Below are positions 48,745-58,192 of a DNA stretch of 64,000 nt, one piece after another. The notes beneath the pieces were generated by a model that saw nothing but the letters and a program-made list of their open reading frames with translations, was not told the DNA's origin and made no database searches. The translations under genes were made by a program, and so were the position numbers. The number at the start of each line of letters is the position of its first letter. Positions within the stretch are counted from its first letter, which is position 1. The stretch is from Vibrio breoganii (GTDB taxonomy: Bacteria > Pseudomonadota > Gammaproteobacteria > Enterobacterales > Vibrionaceae): contig NZ_CP016177.1 in assembly GCF_001677275.1 (NCBI RefSeq), positions 310,001 to 374,000 of the forward strand. The letters are read 5' to 3'.

Positions 48745-48770
48745 GTTACGGGTAACATGTTACCCGTAAC
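48745..48770. promoter_or_regulatory. perfect 26-bp palindrome, GntR operator
   Basis: GTTACGGGTAACA and TGTTACCCGTAAC form a perfect palindrome, 78 bases upstream of gntK and 52 upstream of the permease gene. E. coli GntR operators have ATGTTACC...GGTAACAT cores, which this contains twice in overlapping form. It probably represses both divergent units. Confidence 0.85.
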
Positions 48771-48821
48771 TTAGTTAGATGTGAACCAACACACAAATAT
48801 TTTAATTCTAAAGGTGAGACC

Positions 48822-50198
48822 ATGGAGCAGATCGCTCAAGCCGCAGATCCTACATTTCTGTTAACTATTGCGGGGTTAGCTATAGCAGCATTGCTAATCC
48901 TAATCATTAAATTAAAAGTTCATGCTTTTGCTTCTCTGACCCTTGTGAGTCTGGGTACCGCGATTGCAACAGGCGTTAGCACAGACCAAGTGGTGCCTAC
49001 CATGATGGGCGGCTTCGGAGGCACACTAGCCTCAGTGGCTTTGCTTGTTGGTCTTGGCGCTATGATAGGTAAAATACTTGAGGTAACCGGCGGTGCTAAG
49101 GTGCTTGCGGATACCTTGATAGGGCGCTTTGGTAAAGAGCGCGCACCTTTAGCTCTGGGTATCGCCTCCTTGCTATTTGGTTTCCCTATCTTCTTTGATG
49201 CTGGCCTTGTGGTCATGATGCCAATCATCTTTAGCGTCGCTAAGCGCTTTGGTGGCTCTCCACTTAAATATGCTCTGCCTTCAGCAGGTGCGTTCGCGGT
49301 TATGCATGCCTTTGTACCACCACATCCAGGTCCAGTAGCCGCGGCTGATTTGCTTGGCGCAAACATCGGTCTACTGCTGTTTGTTGGTATCCTAGTGGCG
49401 ATTCCGACGTGGTACTTTGGTGCTTACCTATTTGGTTTGTACGCTGGTAAGAAATTTGATATTCCACTATCAAAGGCCTTCTTTAATAGTGACGCGATTG
49501 TTGATGAATCTAAGTTACCTAAGTTTGGTACGGTAATGGCGATCTTGGTGTTGCCTGTTGTCCTTATCTGTCTTGATACTGGTCTGAATACACTAGCGGT
49601 TGCGGGGGTGATTGACGGTAAATCAGCGGTGGTAGAATTCCTGCGTATGCTAGGTAAAACCCCGATTGCACTTCTGATTACCTTGCTAGTTTGCTTGTGG
49701 GTATTTGCCAAAGATTACGGCATGGCAAAACTTGAAAAACTGTGTGGCGACTCCCTTGCTCCTATTTGTGCCGTGATTCTAGTAACCGGTGCTGGTGGTA
49801 TGTTTGGCGGCGTACTTCGCGCAAGTGGTATTGGTGATGCACTAGCGGGAGTATTGGCTGATACGGGCATGCCAATTGTGGTAGCCGCGTTTGTTATCTC
49901 TACGTGTCTGCGTGTAGCGCAGGGTTCTGCAACGGTCGCTTTGACTACAACTGCTGCATTGATTGCTCCAACAGTTGCTGCGACAACCGGCCTTTCTGAG
50001 CTAGACCTATGTTTCATCGTTATCTCTATCGCAGGTGGTGCAACAGTACTGTCTCACTTCAACGATTCTGGTTTCTGGCTTGTTTCTCGTCTTATGGAAA
50101 TGGATGAGAAAACCACACTTAAAACTTGGACAGTAATGGAGACGCTACTAGGTAGTATTGCCTTCATTATTGTGGCAACTCTTAGCTTCATTCTTTAG
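48822..50198 (+). CDS. GntP-family gluconate permease
   Basis: A 458-residue inner-membrane gluconate:proton symporter of the GntP family, with about 12-14 helices. Family motifs are LVGLGAMIGKILEVTGGA (about 78-95), LLFGFPIFFDAGLVVMMPI, HAFVPPHPGPVAAADLLGANIG and GSATVALTTTAALIAPT. I cannot separate GntU from GntT-like types with confidence. It is divergent from gntK, preceded by the GntR operator, and eda follows after 8 bases. Confidence 0.93.
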   Translation: MEQIAQAADPTFLLTIAGLAIAALLILIIKLKVHAFASLTLVSLGTAIATGVSTDQVVPTMMGGFGGTLASVALLVGLGAMIGKILEVTGGAKVLADTLIGRFGKERAPLALGIASLLFGFPIFFDAGLVVMMPIIFSVAKRFGGSPLKYALPSAGAFAVMHAFVPPHPGPVAAADLLGANIGLLLFVGILVAIPTWYFGAYLFGLYAGKKFDIPLSKAFFNSDAIVDESKLPKFGTVMAILVLPVVLICLDTGLNTLAVAGVIDGKSAVVEFLRMLGKTPIALLITLLVCLWVFAKDYGMAKLEKLCGDSLAPICAVILVTGAGGMFGGVLRASGIGDALAGVLADTGMPIVVAAFVISTCLRVAQGSATVALTTTAALIAPTVAATTGLSELDLCFIVISIAGGATVLSHFNDSGFWLVSRLMEMDEKTTLKTWTVMETLLGSIAFIIVATLSFIL

Positions 50199-50206
50199 AG
50201 GTCGAC

Positions 50207-50815
50207 ATGTCGAATATTGAACAGCAACTACGTGAGATTAAGGTAGTTCCGGTCATTACTATTAACAACGCGCAGCAAGCCGTGCCTTTGGCAAAAGTGC
50301 TGGTAGAAAATGGCTTACCGTGCGCTGAGGTTACCTTCCGCACCGAGGCAGGTGCAGAGTCCATTCGTCTTATGCGCGAAGCCTACTCTGAGTTGCTTAT
50401 TGGTGCAGGTACAGTGTTAAGCACTGCGCAAGTTGACCAAGCAATAGAAGCGGGCGCCGACTTTGTAGTAAGTCCTGGCTTAAACCCTAAAGTCGTGACC
50501 TACTGTCAGCAGCGCGGCATGCCGATTGTTCCTGGGGTAAATAACCCAAGTTTGGTGGAACAAGCAATGGAACTGGGCTTGAAGACATTGAAGTTCTTCC
50601 CTGCTGAGCCATCTGGTGGTGTACCTATGCTCAAGGCACTCACGGCGGTTTATCCAGTGAGCTTTATGCCTACGGGTGGGGTCAGCCCTAACAACCTACA
50701 AGACTACCTTGCGATTGATGCGGTAGTGGCTTGTGGTGGTACTTGGATTGTTCCAACTAAGCTTGTCGATGAACAGGATTGGGATGCAATAGCGCAGTTG
50801 ATCAAAGCTTTATAA
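50207..50815 (+). CDS. eda: KDPG aldolase
   Basis: Cleaves 2-keto-3-deoxy-6-phosphogluconate to pyruvate and glyceraldehyde-3-phosphate, completing the Entner-Doudoroff pathway. The 202-residue protein has the class I aldolase motif with Schiff-base Lys in LKTLKFFPAEPSGG (about residue 127), catalytic Glu in EVTFRTEAG (about 42) and a phosphate-binding GGVSP. It lies 8 bases after the permease and ends in a strong terminator, so permease and eda form one unit. Confidence 0.96.
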   Translation: MSNIEQQLREIKVVPVITINNAQQAVPLAKVLVENGLPCAEVTFRTEAGAESIRLMREAYSELLIGAGTVLSTAQVDQAIEAGADFVVSPGLNPKVVTYCQQRGMPIVPGVNNPSLVEQAMELGLKTLKFFPAEPSGGVPMLKALTAVYPVSFMPTGGVSPNNLQDYLAIDAVVACGGTWIVPTKLVDEQDWDAIAQLIKAL

Positions 50816-50836
50816 CTCAATGACTTATAAATAGTG

Positions 50837-50869
50837 AAAAGCCGATAGGGAAACCTATCGGCTTTTTTT
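50837..50869. terminator. eda terminator (bidirectional)
   Basis: A 13-bp stem AAAAGCCGATAGG/CCTATCGGCTTTT with a 4-base loop and T-run, 22 bases after eda. A-run on the left makes it usable for the converging MFS gene. Confidence 0.88.
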
Positions 50870-50884
50870 GTGTGCGAAAAGCGG

Positions 50885-52078
50885 TTAGTGCGTTGCTATT
50901 TTCAGAGTGTCATCGGGTGTGTCGCTTTTTTCACCCTTGTTGGCTTTGATGATGAATAGTAAGCCAATAAGTGGCACAACCGCCGCTGCGTAGGGGATCA
51001 TGCTCGCACCAAGGTGCCCATCTAACACCATGCCACCAAGGAAGCCGCCAAACGCATTCGCTAGGTTAAACGCTGAGATATTGGCTGTAGCTGCCAGCTC
51101 TTGACCCTCACCACCGTGATTCATCACACGCAATTGCATTGCTGGCACGTTAGCAAACGAAGCAATACCAAAGATAAACAGTGAACCGACGAACAGTATT
51201 TTGCTACCTGTAAACATACCCACTAATAGTAGCGATGCAATGAGAGCAACAGCCCAGAACAAAGAAGCCTTGGTTAAGCTTTTATCTGAAGAGCGACCAC
51301 CTAATGTGTTACCGATTATTAAGCCAACGCCAACCAATACCAGAATCCAAGTAACCGAATCTTGTTCAAAGCCAGTCACATGCATCGCGATAGGAGCAAT
51401 GTAGCCGTACAGCGTCATAAAGCCTGACCATGCAAAGGCGGTAATGGCTAGACTTATCAATAGCATAGGGTTCTTGAAGGCTTGTAGCTGGGTCTTGATA
51501 TCTTTTGCCTCACTGTGTCCTGAAGAGTGGATAGCGAGCATGATAAACACAAGTGCAACCGCGCCAAACGCTGCCACAGTAAAAAAGGTATTACTCCAAC
51601 CAAAGGTTAGGCTTATCCAAGTACCTGCTGGCACACCCAGTACGTTTGCTAGGGTTAGGCCTGCAAACATTTGCCCTACCGCTCTACCTGCCATCTTTTC
51701 AGAAACAAGGTTTGTCGCAACCACCGCACCAATGCCGTAGAAAGGTCCCTGCACAAGACCGGCGATTACGCGACTCGCGAGTAGTAAAGTGTAGTTAGGT
51801 GCCAGTGCTGAGAGTACGTTGCCCAAGATAAACAGCCCCATTAAGCTAATAAGCACGTTCTTCTTATTAAATTTTGCAAGATAGATGGTTAGGATGGGGC
51901 CGCCGACAACGATAGCCAGTGCATACGCACTGATTAGGTATCCCGCTTGTCCTTCAGTGATTGAGAGTGACGTGGCAATCTGTGGAAGAATACCTGCGAT
52001 AACAAATTCTGCAGTCCCTATGGCAAACGCGGCTAGCGTTAATATCCAAACCTGCATTGGCATTTTTTGTTGAGTCAT
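50885..52078 (-). CDS. MFS efflux transporter (AraJ/YdhP-like)
   Basis: A 397-residue 12-helix major-facilitator pump. The N-terminal helix is LTLAAFAIGTAEFVIAGILPQIA and the A-loop motif reads YLAKFNKKNVLISLM. This pattern belongs to the arabinose-efflux/purine-efflux-like DHA1 group. The start at 52078 is chosen behind TGGAAA; a Met four codons upstream is possible. It is divergent from a LysR gene 113 bases away, which is the classical arrangement for a regulated pump. Confidence 0.88.
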   Translation of the reverse strand: MTQQKMPMQVWILTLAAFAIGTAEFVIAGILPQIATSLSITEGQAGYLISAYALAIVVGGPILTIYLAKFNKKNVLISLMGLFILGNVLSALAPNYTLLLASRVIAGLVQGPFYGIGAVVATNLVSEKMAGRAVGQMFAGLTLANVLGVPAGTWISLTFGWSNTFFTVAAFGAVALVFIMLAIHSSGHSEAKDIKTQLQAFKNPMLLISLAITAFAWSGFMTLYGYIAPIAMHVTGFEQDSVTWILVLVGVGLIIGNTLGGRSSDKSLTKASLFWAVALIASLLLVGMFTGSKILFVGSLFIFGIASFANVPAMQLRVMNHGGEGQELAATANISAFNLANAFGGFLGGMVLDGHLGASMIPYAAAVVPLIGLLFIIKANKGEKSDTPDDTLKIATH

Positions 52079-52190
52079 AATGTTTTCCATTGATTCGTTT
52101 CAATGGCGCTATTATTACCCTCTATTCATATTTTGATAATTGACTGAAAATTGAATACATTATTTACTTGAAGTTAATGGTGGGGTGATT

Positions 52191-53105
52191 ATGGATAAAC
52201 TGTCTGATATGGCTATGTTTGTTTCGATAGTGAAGCAGAAAAGCATGGCAGGCACAGCGCGAGAGCTTGGGGTTTCAGCCGCCTCCATAACCACTCGACT
52301 GCAAGCGCTAGAAGAGCGCTATGGGGTTAAACTGCTAAATCGTACCACGCGACATCTGTCACTTACTGAGGCAGGAGAGCTCTATTATCGCTCTTGCTTA
52401 GATATTCTGGACAGTGTGAACGAAACTGAAAGCCTGATTAAACAAGGCACTCGGCTTACCCAAGGGCCAATAAAGATAGTGGCACCCAAGGACATCAGTA
52501 AGCAGATGCTTCTGCCGATCATCTCTGAGTTTACTGAGCGCTACCCTGAAATCACGCCATCCCTTTACCTCAATGATCACGTGCACAACATCGCAGACAG
52601 TGGCGTCGATCTGGTGATTCGCTATGGGGAACTGCATGACAGCAACATCATATCCAAAAGACTGGGTAAGAGTGAGCGAGTATTGTGTGCCTCACCTCAG
52701 TACTTAAAAGATCATGGTGTTCCAAATGCTCCAAGGGATCTCATGGAGCACAATGCCTTGGTCATGTTAAGCGGCGAACAAGAACTCAAAACTTGGTATT
52801 TCAGAAAGAATTCAAAACTAGAGTCGGTAGCGGTAAAGCCAAAGATGTTATCCGATGATGGTGAGATAATTAAACAACTGGCATTAAACGGGCAGGGAAT
52901 TGCCATGAAATCGCGCTTAGATGTGCAATCTGAGATTAACAGTGGGCAGTTGGTGACAGTGCTGGGTGACTACACAGTAAACTTCAATTCAGCGACCACA
53001 GACACCAGTACAGACTTGAAGGTGTATTACTTAGATAAGAAGTATCAGCCCAAGCGTATTCGCCTGTTTTTGGACTTTTTGTATGAGAGGTTTGCGGAAA
53101 TCTAG
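52191..53105 (+). CDS. LysR-family regulator divergent from the MFS pump
   Basis: A 304-residue LysR regulator. The HTH is at residues 3-60 (KLSDMAMFVSIVKQKSMAGTARELGVSAASITTRLQALE) and the effector domain follows. It is of the YafC/DmlR-like type by its N-terminus. ATG at 52191 follows GGTGGGG; an in-frame GTG two codons earlier is less likely. It probably controls the MFS gene and itself through the 112-bp intergenic region. Confidence 0.9.
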   Translation: MDKLSDMAMFVSIVKQKSMAGTARELGVSAASITTRLQALEERYGVKLLNRTTRHLSLTEAGELYYRSCLDILDSVNETESLIKQGTRLTQGPIKIVAPKDISKQMLLPIISEFTERYPEITPSLYLNDHVHNIADSGVDLVIRYGELHDSNIISKRLGKSERVLCASPQYLKDHGVPNAPRDLMEHNALVMLSGEQELKTWYFRKNSKLESVAVKPKMLSDDGEIIKQLALNGQGIAMKSRLDVQSEINSGQLVTVLGDYTVNFNSATTDTSTDLKVYYLDKKYQPKRIRLFLDFLYERFAEI

Positions 53106-53108
53106 CAA

Positions 53109-53146
53109 CAAAAAGGCCTGATAACATCAAATGCTATCAGGCCTTC
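53109..53146. terminator. terminator between LysR and proV
   Basis: An 11-bp stem AAGGCCTGATA/TATCAGGCCTT with an 11-base loop and a T-run on the minus strand; likely terminates proXWV and perhaps the LysR gene. Confidence 0.8.
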
Positions 53147-53167
53147 GATTGTAAGAAGAAGAAAAAA

Positions 53168-54385
53168 CTAGCTCGCCTTTATTTCTTCTTTCTCGTCTTT
53201 TTCTTCTTTATCAGAGAAGATATCTGCAACTTTCTCTTTTTCGAGGGTGCCTTCTAATTCACCGTCTTCGTTGATTACTGGTAGAGAGTAGTCAGATGAA
53301 ATGGCTTCGGTGAGAACCTCTTCAATTGCAGACTCCGAAGAGATGGTTGGCACGTCTTCATACAAGCTAGGCTCTATGTTATCGATAGCATCATCTTGTG
53401 AGGCTTCTTCTAGAGTCTCCTCCGTGATCAGGCCTTGGTAGCCATCTTCGGTAACATGGTAGCCGTAGTCGTGTTCGGACTTTCTCATCTGTCTTAACGC
53501 ACCCTCGATAGTGCTGGTGGTAATACGCAAAGAAGGCTTTTGCATTACGGTTTCAACAGTCAGAGCGCGGGCGCGGTTCACATCTTTAACGAAAGCTTCA
53601 ACGTAATCGGTCGCAGGGTGCAATAGGATCTCGTCTGGCGTACCTTGCTGTACCAATTCACCGTCTTTCAAGATAGCGATCTTATCACCAATGCGTAGCG
53701 CTTCATCTAAATCGTGGGTGATGAAGATGATGGTCTTGTGCAGTTTCTCTTGAAGCTCAATTAACTGATCCTGCATTTCACTGCGAATCAATGGATCGAG
53801 GGCGGAAAAGGCTTCATCCATTAATAGGATTTCGGCATCTGTACACAGGGCGCGAGCCAAGCCAACACGCTGCTGCTGTCCGCCAGAAAGCTGTGATGGG
53901 TATTGGTCTTCGTAGCCTTTCAGGCCTACGGTTTCTACCCATTCGGTGGCCTTTGCAAGACGCTCGGTTTTATCAAGGCCTTGGATCTCTAAACCATAGG
54001 CGACGTTGTCGATCACCTTGCGGTGAGGGAGCAGGCCGAAGCGTTGGAATACCATCGACATCTTATGTCGGCGGAACTCTTCGAGCTCTTTTGGGGCGAA
54101 CTGCATGACATCAGTGCCTTCGACGTCTATTCGACCTTCTGTTGGGTCGATAAGGCGGTTGAAGTGACGAATCAAGGTGGATTTTCCTGAGCCAGATAAG
54201 CCCATGATTACAAAAATCTCACCGTTATTGATCTCTAGGTTGATGTCTTTCAAGCCCACTGTGTGACCGGTTTTGGCCAGCACCTCGTCCTTGCTAAGTC
54301 CTTCTTTTACCATTGGCAATACAGACTGTGGCTTAGGGCCAAATATCTTATACAGGCCAGAGATTTTGATCAGAGGTTTAGTCAT
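53168..54385 (-). CDS. proV: glycine betaine/proline ABC transporter ATPase
   Basis: ATPase of the osmoprotectant transporter ProU. The 405-residue protein has Walker A GLSGSGKST (about 63-71), the signature LSGGQQQRVGLARAL, Walker B ILLMDEAFSALDP, then a tandem CBS-domain pair at about 275-390 with YGYHVTEDGYQGLITEE and a very acidic Lys/Glu tail. Such CBS domains sense ionic strength in related OpuA. It overlaps proW by 8 bases and is the last gene of the operon. Confidence 0.94.
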   Translation of the reverse strand: MTKPLIKISGLYKIFGPKPQSVLPMVKEGLSKDEVLAKTGHTVGLKDINLEINNGEIFVIMGLSGSGKSTLIRHFNRLIDPTEGRIDVEGTDVMQFAPKELEEFRRHKMSMVFQRFGLLPHRKVIDNVAYGLEIQGLDKTERLAKATEWVETVGLKGYEDQYPSQLSGGQQQRVGLARALCTDAEILLMDEAFSALDPLIRSEMQDQLIELQEKLHKTIIFITHDLDEALRIGDKIAILKDGELVQQGTPDEILLHPATDYVEAFVKDVNRARALTVETVMQKPSLRITTSTIEGALRQMRKSEHDYGYHVTEDGYQGLITEETLEEASQDDAIDNIEPSLYEDVPTISSESAIEEVLTEAISSDYSLPVINEDGELEGTLEKEKVADIFSDKEEKDEKEEIKAS

Positions 54386-55277
54386 GTCTTAAATCTCCTA
54401 GGTGAGCCTGAGTCCGCTTAGCGTAAGCTTGAGTCGAACGGTCGATAAGAATGGCCAATACCACAATCGCCAAGCCATTGAGTAGGCCCAATGTGAAGTA
54501 TTGGTTGGTGATGGATTTAAGTACCGGTTGGCCAAGGCCTTTCACGCCGATCATCGATGCGATAACGACCATAGATAGCGCCATCATTACGGTTTGGTTA
54601 ATACCAGCCATGATAGTCGGCATTGCTAAAGGCAGCTGCACGCCAAATAAGCGCTGGCTGCGGCTTGCGCCAAAGGCTGTGGCGGCTTCCATCACCTCTT
54701 TATCAACTAACCTGATACCTAGGTTGGTCAGGCGAATAACCGGTGGGATAGCATAGATAACAACGGCGATTAACCCTGGGATCTTACCGATGCCTAACAG
54801 CATGACCACAGGTATCAAATAAACGAATGCGGGCATGGTTTGCATGATATCGAGAATGGGTGTCACGACACTCTGAACTCGATTAGAGCGTGCCATTGCG
54901 ATGCCAATAGGGATGCCGACAACGATGGCGAGTAGGGTACAGACGGTAATGATACTGAGCGTACGCATCGTATCTTCCCACATGCCTAAATACCCAATAA
55001 AAATAAGCGCAATGACTCCGCCAATAGTCAGTTTAATTGAGCGACTGGCAAGGTAAATAAGGGCGGTAATAACGGCTAAAACAATAAACCAAGGAGTGGC
55101 GAGTAGTAATTTCTCAAACCACACCAAGAATGAAAGAAGTGGATCAAATAGGGATTCGATTAAGTCGCCATATTCTCTCGAAAAATCTTTGTAAGCACCG
55201 TCTAACGATTTGCGAATATTTCGCATAGTAGAGCGGTCTATTTCGGGAAAACTGGACAACCAACTGCTATCGAACAT
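54378..55277 (-). CDS. proW: glycine betaine/proline ABC transporter permease
   Basis: Inner-membrane permease of the ProU system; 299 residues and about six to seven helices. The EAA loop appears as EAATAFGASRSQRLFGVQLPLAMPTIMAGI. An N-terminal amphipathic region of about 50 residues precedes the first helix. The start at 55277 follows AAGGAA; an open-frame start ten codons earlier lies next to proX and has no clear ribosome site. It is between proX (66 bases upstream) and proV (8-base overlap). Confidence 0.93.
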   Translation of the reverse strand: MFDSSWLSSFPEIDRSTMRNIRKSLDGAYKDFSREYGDLIESLFDPLLSFLVWFEKLLLATPWFIVLAVITALIYLASRSIKLTIGGVIALIFIGYLGMWEDTMRTLSIITVCTLLAIVVGIPIGIAMARSNRVQSVVTPILDIMQTMPAFVYLIPVVMLLGIGKIPGLIAVVIYAIPPVIRLTNLGIRLVDKEVMEAATAFGASRSQRLFGVQLPLAMPTIMAGINQTVMMALSMVVIASMIGVKGLGQPVLKSITNQYFTLGLLNGLAIVVLAILIDRSTQAYAKRTQAHLGDLRHD

Positions 55278-55343
55278 ATATATTCCTTTATATAGTCGAA
55301 AGGGCAACTGGCTAGCTGCCCTTAATTAATGGTTTAGATGGGG

Positions 55344-56336
55344 TTATAGATTGGCAGTGATTTTTTCTGCAATTTCAGGTGATACCCATTGCTTCCAAAT
55401 TTCTGGTGAGGTTTCAAAGAAGTGGTACATAGTGTCTTCTGAGCTTGCTTGCTCATCTTCCATCCATGCTAGCAACTTGTTCATATCGCTGTTCTTGAAG
55501 CCACGCTTAGAAAGGTACTCCATAGCCATTGGGTTCTTATCCGCAAAGGTTGCAGCAACCACAGTGTTCACTGGCGATGGTGGGTACATAGATACGGTTG
55601 GGTTTTCACAGCTCTCTAGAGCGATACAGTTAACGAACTCTTCTTCGTTAACACCGCTACCAAAGTCAACCTTAACCATCTCATACTTACCAAGAACGGC
55701 AGTTGGTGCCCAGTAGTAACCGAACCAACCTTCTTTGCGCTCATAGGCTTTTGCAATAGAGCCGGATAGACCTGCGCTTGAGCCTGAATCAATAAGCTCG
55801 AATCCTGCTTCTTCTAGCTCAAGTGCTTCAAATAGGTTGCCACCTGAGATTTGACAGCCCCAACCTGCAGGACAGCCGTAGAAGCCTGCCATATCTGGGT
55901 CTTCAGGGTGTTTAAATAGTTTCGCGTGTTTTTTAACGCCTTCGATTGTTGCTAGCTCTGGATACTCTTCAACAAGGTAGGATGGCACCCAGAAACCTTC
56001 TTCACCGCCATCAACAAGGGCTTTACCTGCGTAGGCTAGACGGCCTTCTTCAACGCCTTTTTCAACGGCGTCTTTAACAGAGTTTGTCCAAAGCTCTGGA
56101 GCGATATCAGGTTGGCCTTTTTCAATCATTGAGGTTGCGGTTGGCATGGTATCGCCAGGAGTAAGTTCTGCGTCACAACCGTAGCCATGCTCTAGTATGA
56201 AGCGGTCAATGTTGGCAATGACACTGGCTGAGTTCCAGTTCATATCTGCAATGGTAACAGTGCCACATTCTTCTGCTTGAACGTGAGTTGAAACACTAGC
56301 GATGAATGCTAGTGAGGCTAGTTTCCATTTCATCAT
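55344..56336 (-). CDS. proX: glycine betaine/proline-binding periplasmic protein
   Basis: Substrate-binding component of the ProU transporter. The 330-residue protein has a signal peptide ending QAEE (residues 1-21; either of two adjacent Met starts) and an OpuAC domain: TVTIADMNWNSAS, WTNSVKDAVEKG, GFYGCPAGWGCQISGG and YYWAPTAVLGKYEM. The aromatic residues (for example Trp in NWNSAS and in YYWAP) are likely quaternary-ammonium box residues. First gene of proXWV. A strong promoter is expected upstream, with osmotic control by inference from other vibrios. Confidence 0.93.
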   Translation of the reverse strand: MMKWKLASLAFIASVSTHVQAEECGTVTIADMNWNSASVIANIDRFILEHGYGCDAELTPGDTMPTATSMIEKGQPDIAPELWTNSVKDAVEKGVEEGRLAYAGKALVDGGEEGFWVPSYLVEEYPELATIEGVKKHAKLFKHPEDPDMAGFYGCPAGWGCQISGGNLFEALELEEAGFELIDSGSSAGLSGSIAKAYERKEGWFGYYWAPTAVLGKYEMVKVDFGSGVNEEEFVNCIALESCENPTVSMYPPSPVNTVVAATFADKNPMAMEYLSKRGFKNSDMNKLLAWMEDEQASSEDTMYHFFETSPEIWKQWVSPEIAEKITANL

Positions 56337-56785
56337 AAGTCCTTTTATATGGTTTAGTCTCTATTTAAGGTTACATTATATCGGTTAGTTATTGTACCCC
56401 CGTCTCTTTAGAACCAAAAATAAGGACTTGAAAACTAACTTATTTCTCTCTTTTTCTTAGAAAATGTTCCTCAAAATACAGAAATAAATGGTCGCTAATT
56501 TCCGATGTGTATTTAGTGTTAAACTTATATATATCAATCACTAACCATTAATATAAGCAAAGATAACAACGAAAGCTTTATTTGATTTAGTTATTTATAT
56601 CTAGTTTATTCTACTATTTTGCTATAAGTGATAAGCGGAAGTGCTGAAAGGCGTATTCATGGGAAATATGTTCGAGTGTTATATAACTACAAGAAAAATA
56701 AGGAGATTAATACAAGCCTATTTGCAGACTAATCAGAGGCATTGAATTTGGGGTGTATCGATGCCGAGATTAAGGCAGATTAAGG
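56337..56785. other. intergenic region between proX and the split TPR gene
   Basis: About 450 AT-rich bases. No gene is credible; a 28-codon frame at 56659 has no conserved look. It must contain the proX promoter. Next to the TPR stop the sequence has a 9-base direct repeat GATTAAGGC at 56766-56785. I see no terminator with a T-tract. Confidence 0.55.
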
Positions 56786-57083
56786 CTAGAGTTTTTCAGA
56801 AACCCCAAAGAATTGCTCTGGTGCTTTCTCGCGATTGTTTTTAACCACATATTCAAGTTCTACCGCTAAAGGCGAACCCATTTCAACTAGCGTTTGATGA
56901 TCTTCCAAAGCGCGCTTTTTATCTCCCATTTGCACATACAGCACACCACGATACATGTACGGCTCCGGCAGTTTTGAGTCCAAGTAAATAGCCTTGTTGT
57001 AATGGGTGAGGGCTGCTTTGTAGTTTTCGGGACCTTGCTTTCTTAATGTGTAGGCCAGATTGTTGTGCGCCTCGGCGAGCTTA
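56786..57083 (-). pseudogene. C-terminal part of a TPR protein, cut by an IS630 element
   Basis: About 98 residues in frame with the N-terminal part at 58193-58400. Two TPR-type repeats are visible: KLAEAHNNLAYTLRKQG and the next, YKAALTHYNKAIYLDSKLPE, followed by PYMYRGVLYVQMGDKKRALED. The open frame continues upstream into IS sequence, so those residues (MKSVLSRLSIAIF...) are not native. Removing the IS and one copy of the TA target gives ...SN-KLAEAHNNLAY..., which restores the reading frame. The function of the intact protein is not known. Confidence 0.85.
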
Positions 57084-58192
57084 TACCAATTAAAGTAAAA
57101 ATATGATCTAATTGAGGCTATCAAACAATTGTGAAATATTGCTATGGATAGCCTTGATAATACCGATTTCAAAAAGCTAGCGAGTCAACAAAAAACCATT
57201 CAGATGAAGGTTCGCTTACTAGCGCTTGCACACTTCAAAGAAGGTCATTCGCGAACTCAAATTGCTAAATATCTTAAAGTTAGCCGAACCAGTGTGAATA
57301 AATGGGTTAAGGTCTTTTTTGAAGAAGGCTTGGAAGGGCTTCAAGAAAAACCCCGCACAGGTAGACCTGCATATCTCAATGAGGAACAACGAAAACAACT
57401 CAGCGAATTCATACAAAAAGCAGCTGAATCACCGTCTGGAGGACGTCTTGTCGGTAGCGATATACATGACTACATCGTTGAACACTTTGATAAACACTAT
57501 CACCCCAATTCCATCTATTATCTCCTCGAGCACATGGGCTTTTCTTGGATAACTTCTCGTTCAAAACACCCTAAGCAATCACAGCAAATCCAAGACGATT
57601 TTAAAAAAATTCCAAATAGAAACGATCCTTAAGATCCCCGGCCATATTGGGCTAGAACAGGTTGATGTCTGGTTTCAAGATGAGGCTAGATTTGGTCAGC
57701 AGAACACAACAACTCGTCTTTGGGCGACTCGCGGAACGAGGCCTAGAGTCGTAAAATAGCAGCAATTTGAATACGCTTATTTGTTTGGCTCTGTGTGCCC
57801 AGCAAGAGGGATCGGCGAAGCAATAGTTGTTCCTTGGGTAAACAAGGACATCATAATCAACCACCTAGAACAAATATCGAAAGCTACAGAAAAAGGTCGT
57901 CATGCAGTCGTAATAATGGATGGTGCAGGCTGGCATACGGACGACATAGCGAACCAATTTAATAACGTCAGTATCATCAAGCTTCCTCCATACTCGCCAG
58001 AGCTGAACCCTATTGAACAAGTTTGGAGCTGGTTAAGACAACATTATTTAGCAAACCAAAGTTTCACTGATTACAACGAAATTGTGTCCAAGGTTTGTCG
58101 CGCTTGGAATGGCTTTCTTGAGTGCAGAGATCGCGTCACAAAAATGTGCCAAAGAGATTGGATAGACCTGATCAGTTAATTTTCCGGATTGG
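57084..58192 (+). mobile_element. IS630-family insertion sequence, degenerate
   Basis: About 1.1 kb, the size of IS630 elements. TA dinucleotides flank it at 57082-57083 and 58193-58194, as expected for TA target duplication. The ends match as imperfect inverted repeats sharing CCAAT and further TGATC; the exact outer two bases on the left are uncertain. It carries one transposase that is disrupted by a frameshift and a stop codon, so the copy cannot move by itself unless trans-complemented. Confidence 0.85.
57144..58179 (+). pseudogene. IS630 transposase, frameshifted and interrupted
   Basis: The N-terminal part (57144-57632) has the HTH GHSRTQIAKYLKVSRTSVNKW and the linker GLEGLQEKPRTGRPAYL. 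After an A7 run at 57602-57608 the frame shifts by one; the continuation reads VDVWFQDEARFGQQNTTTR (first Asp of the DDE triad), then an in-frame TAG at 57757-57759 in place of an expected CAG (Gln). The remaining part (57760-58179) has VVIMDGAGWHT (second Asp) and LPPYSPELNPIEQVWSW (Glu). The whole catalytic triad is present but split over three segments. Confidence 0.9.

Noticed and set aside
53168..56336. proXWV considered as a possible TMAO or choline importer
   Set aside because: The binding protein has the standard betaine-type aromatic segments; betaine/proline is the simplest reading.
56659..56745. 28-codon frame upstream of proX
   Set aside because: No ribosome site and no recognisable composition; likely random.
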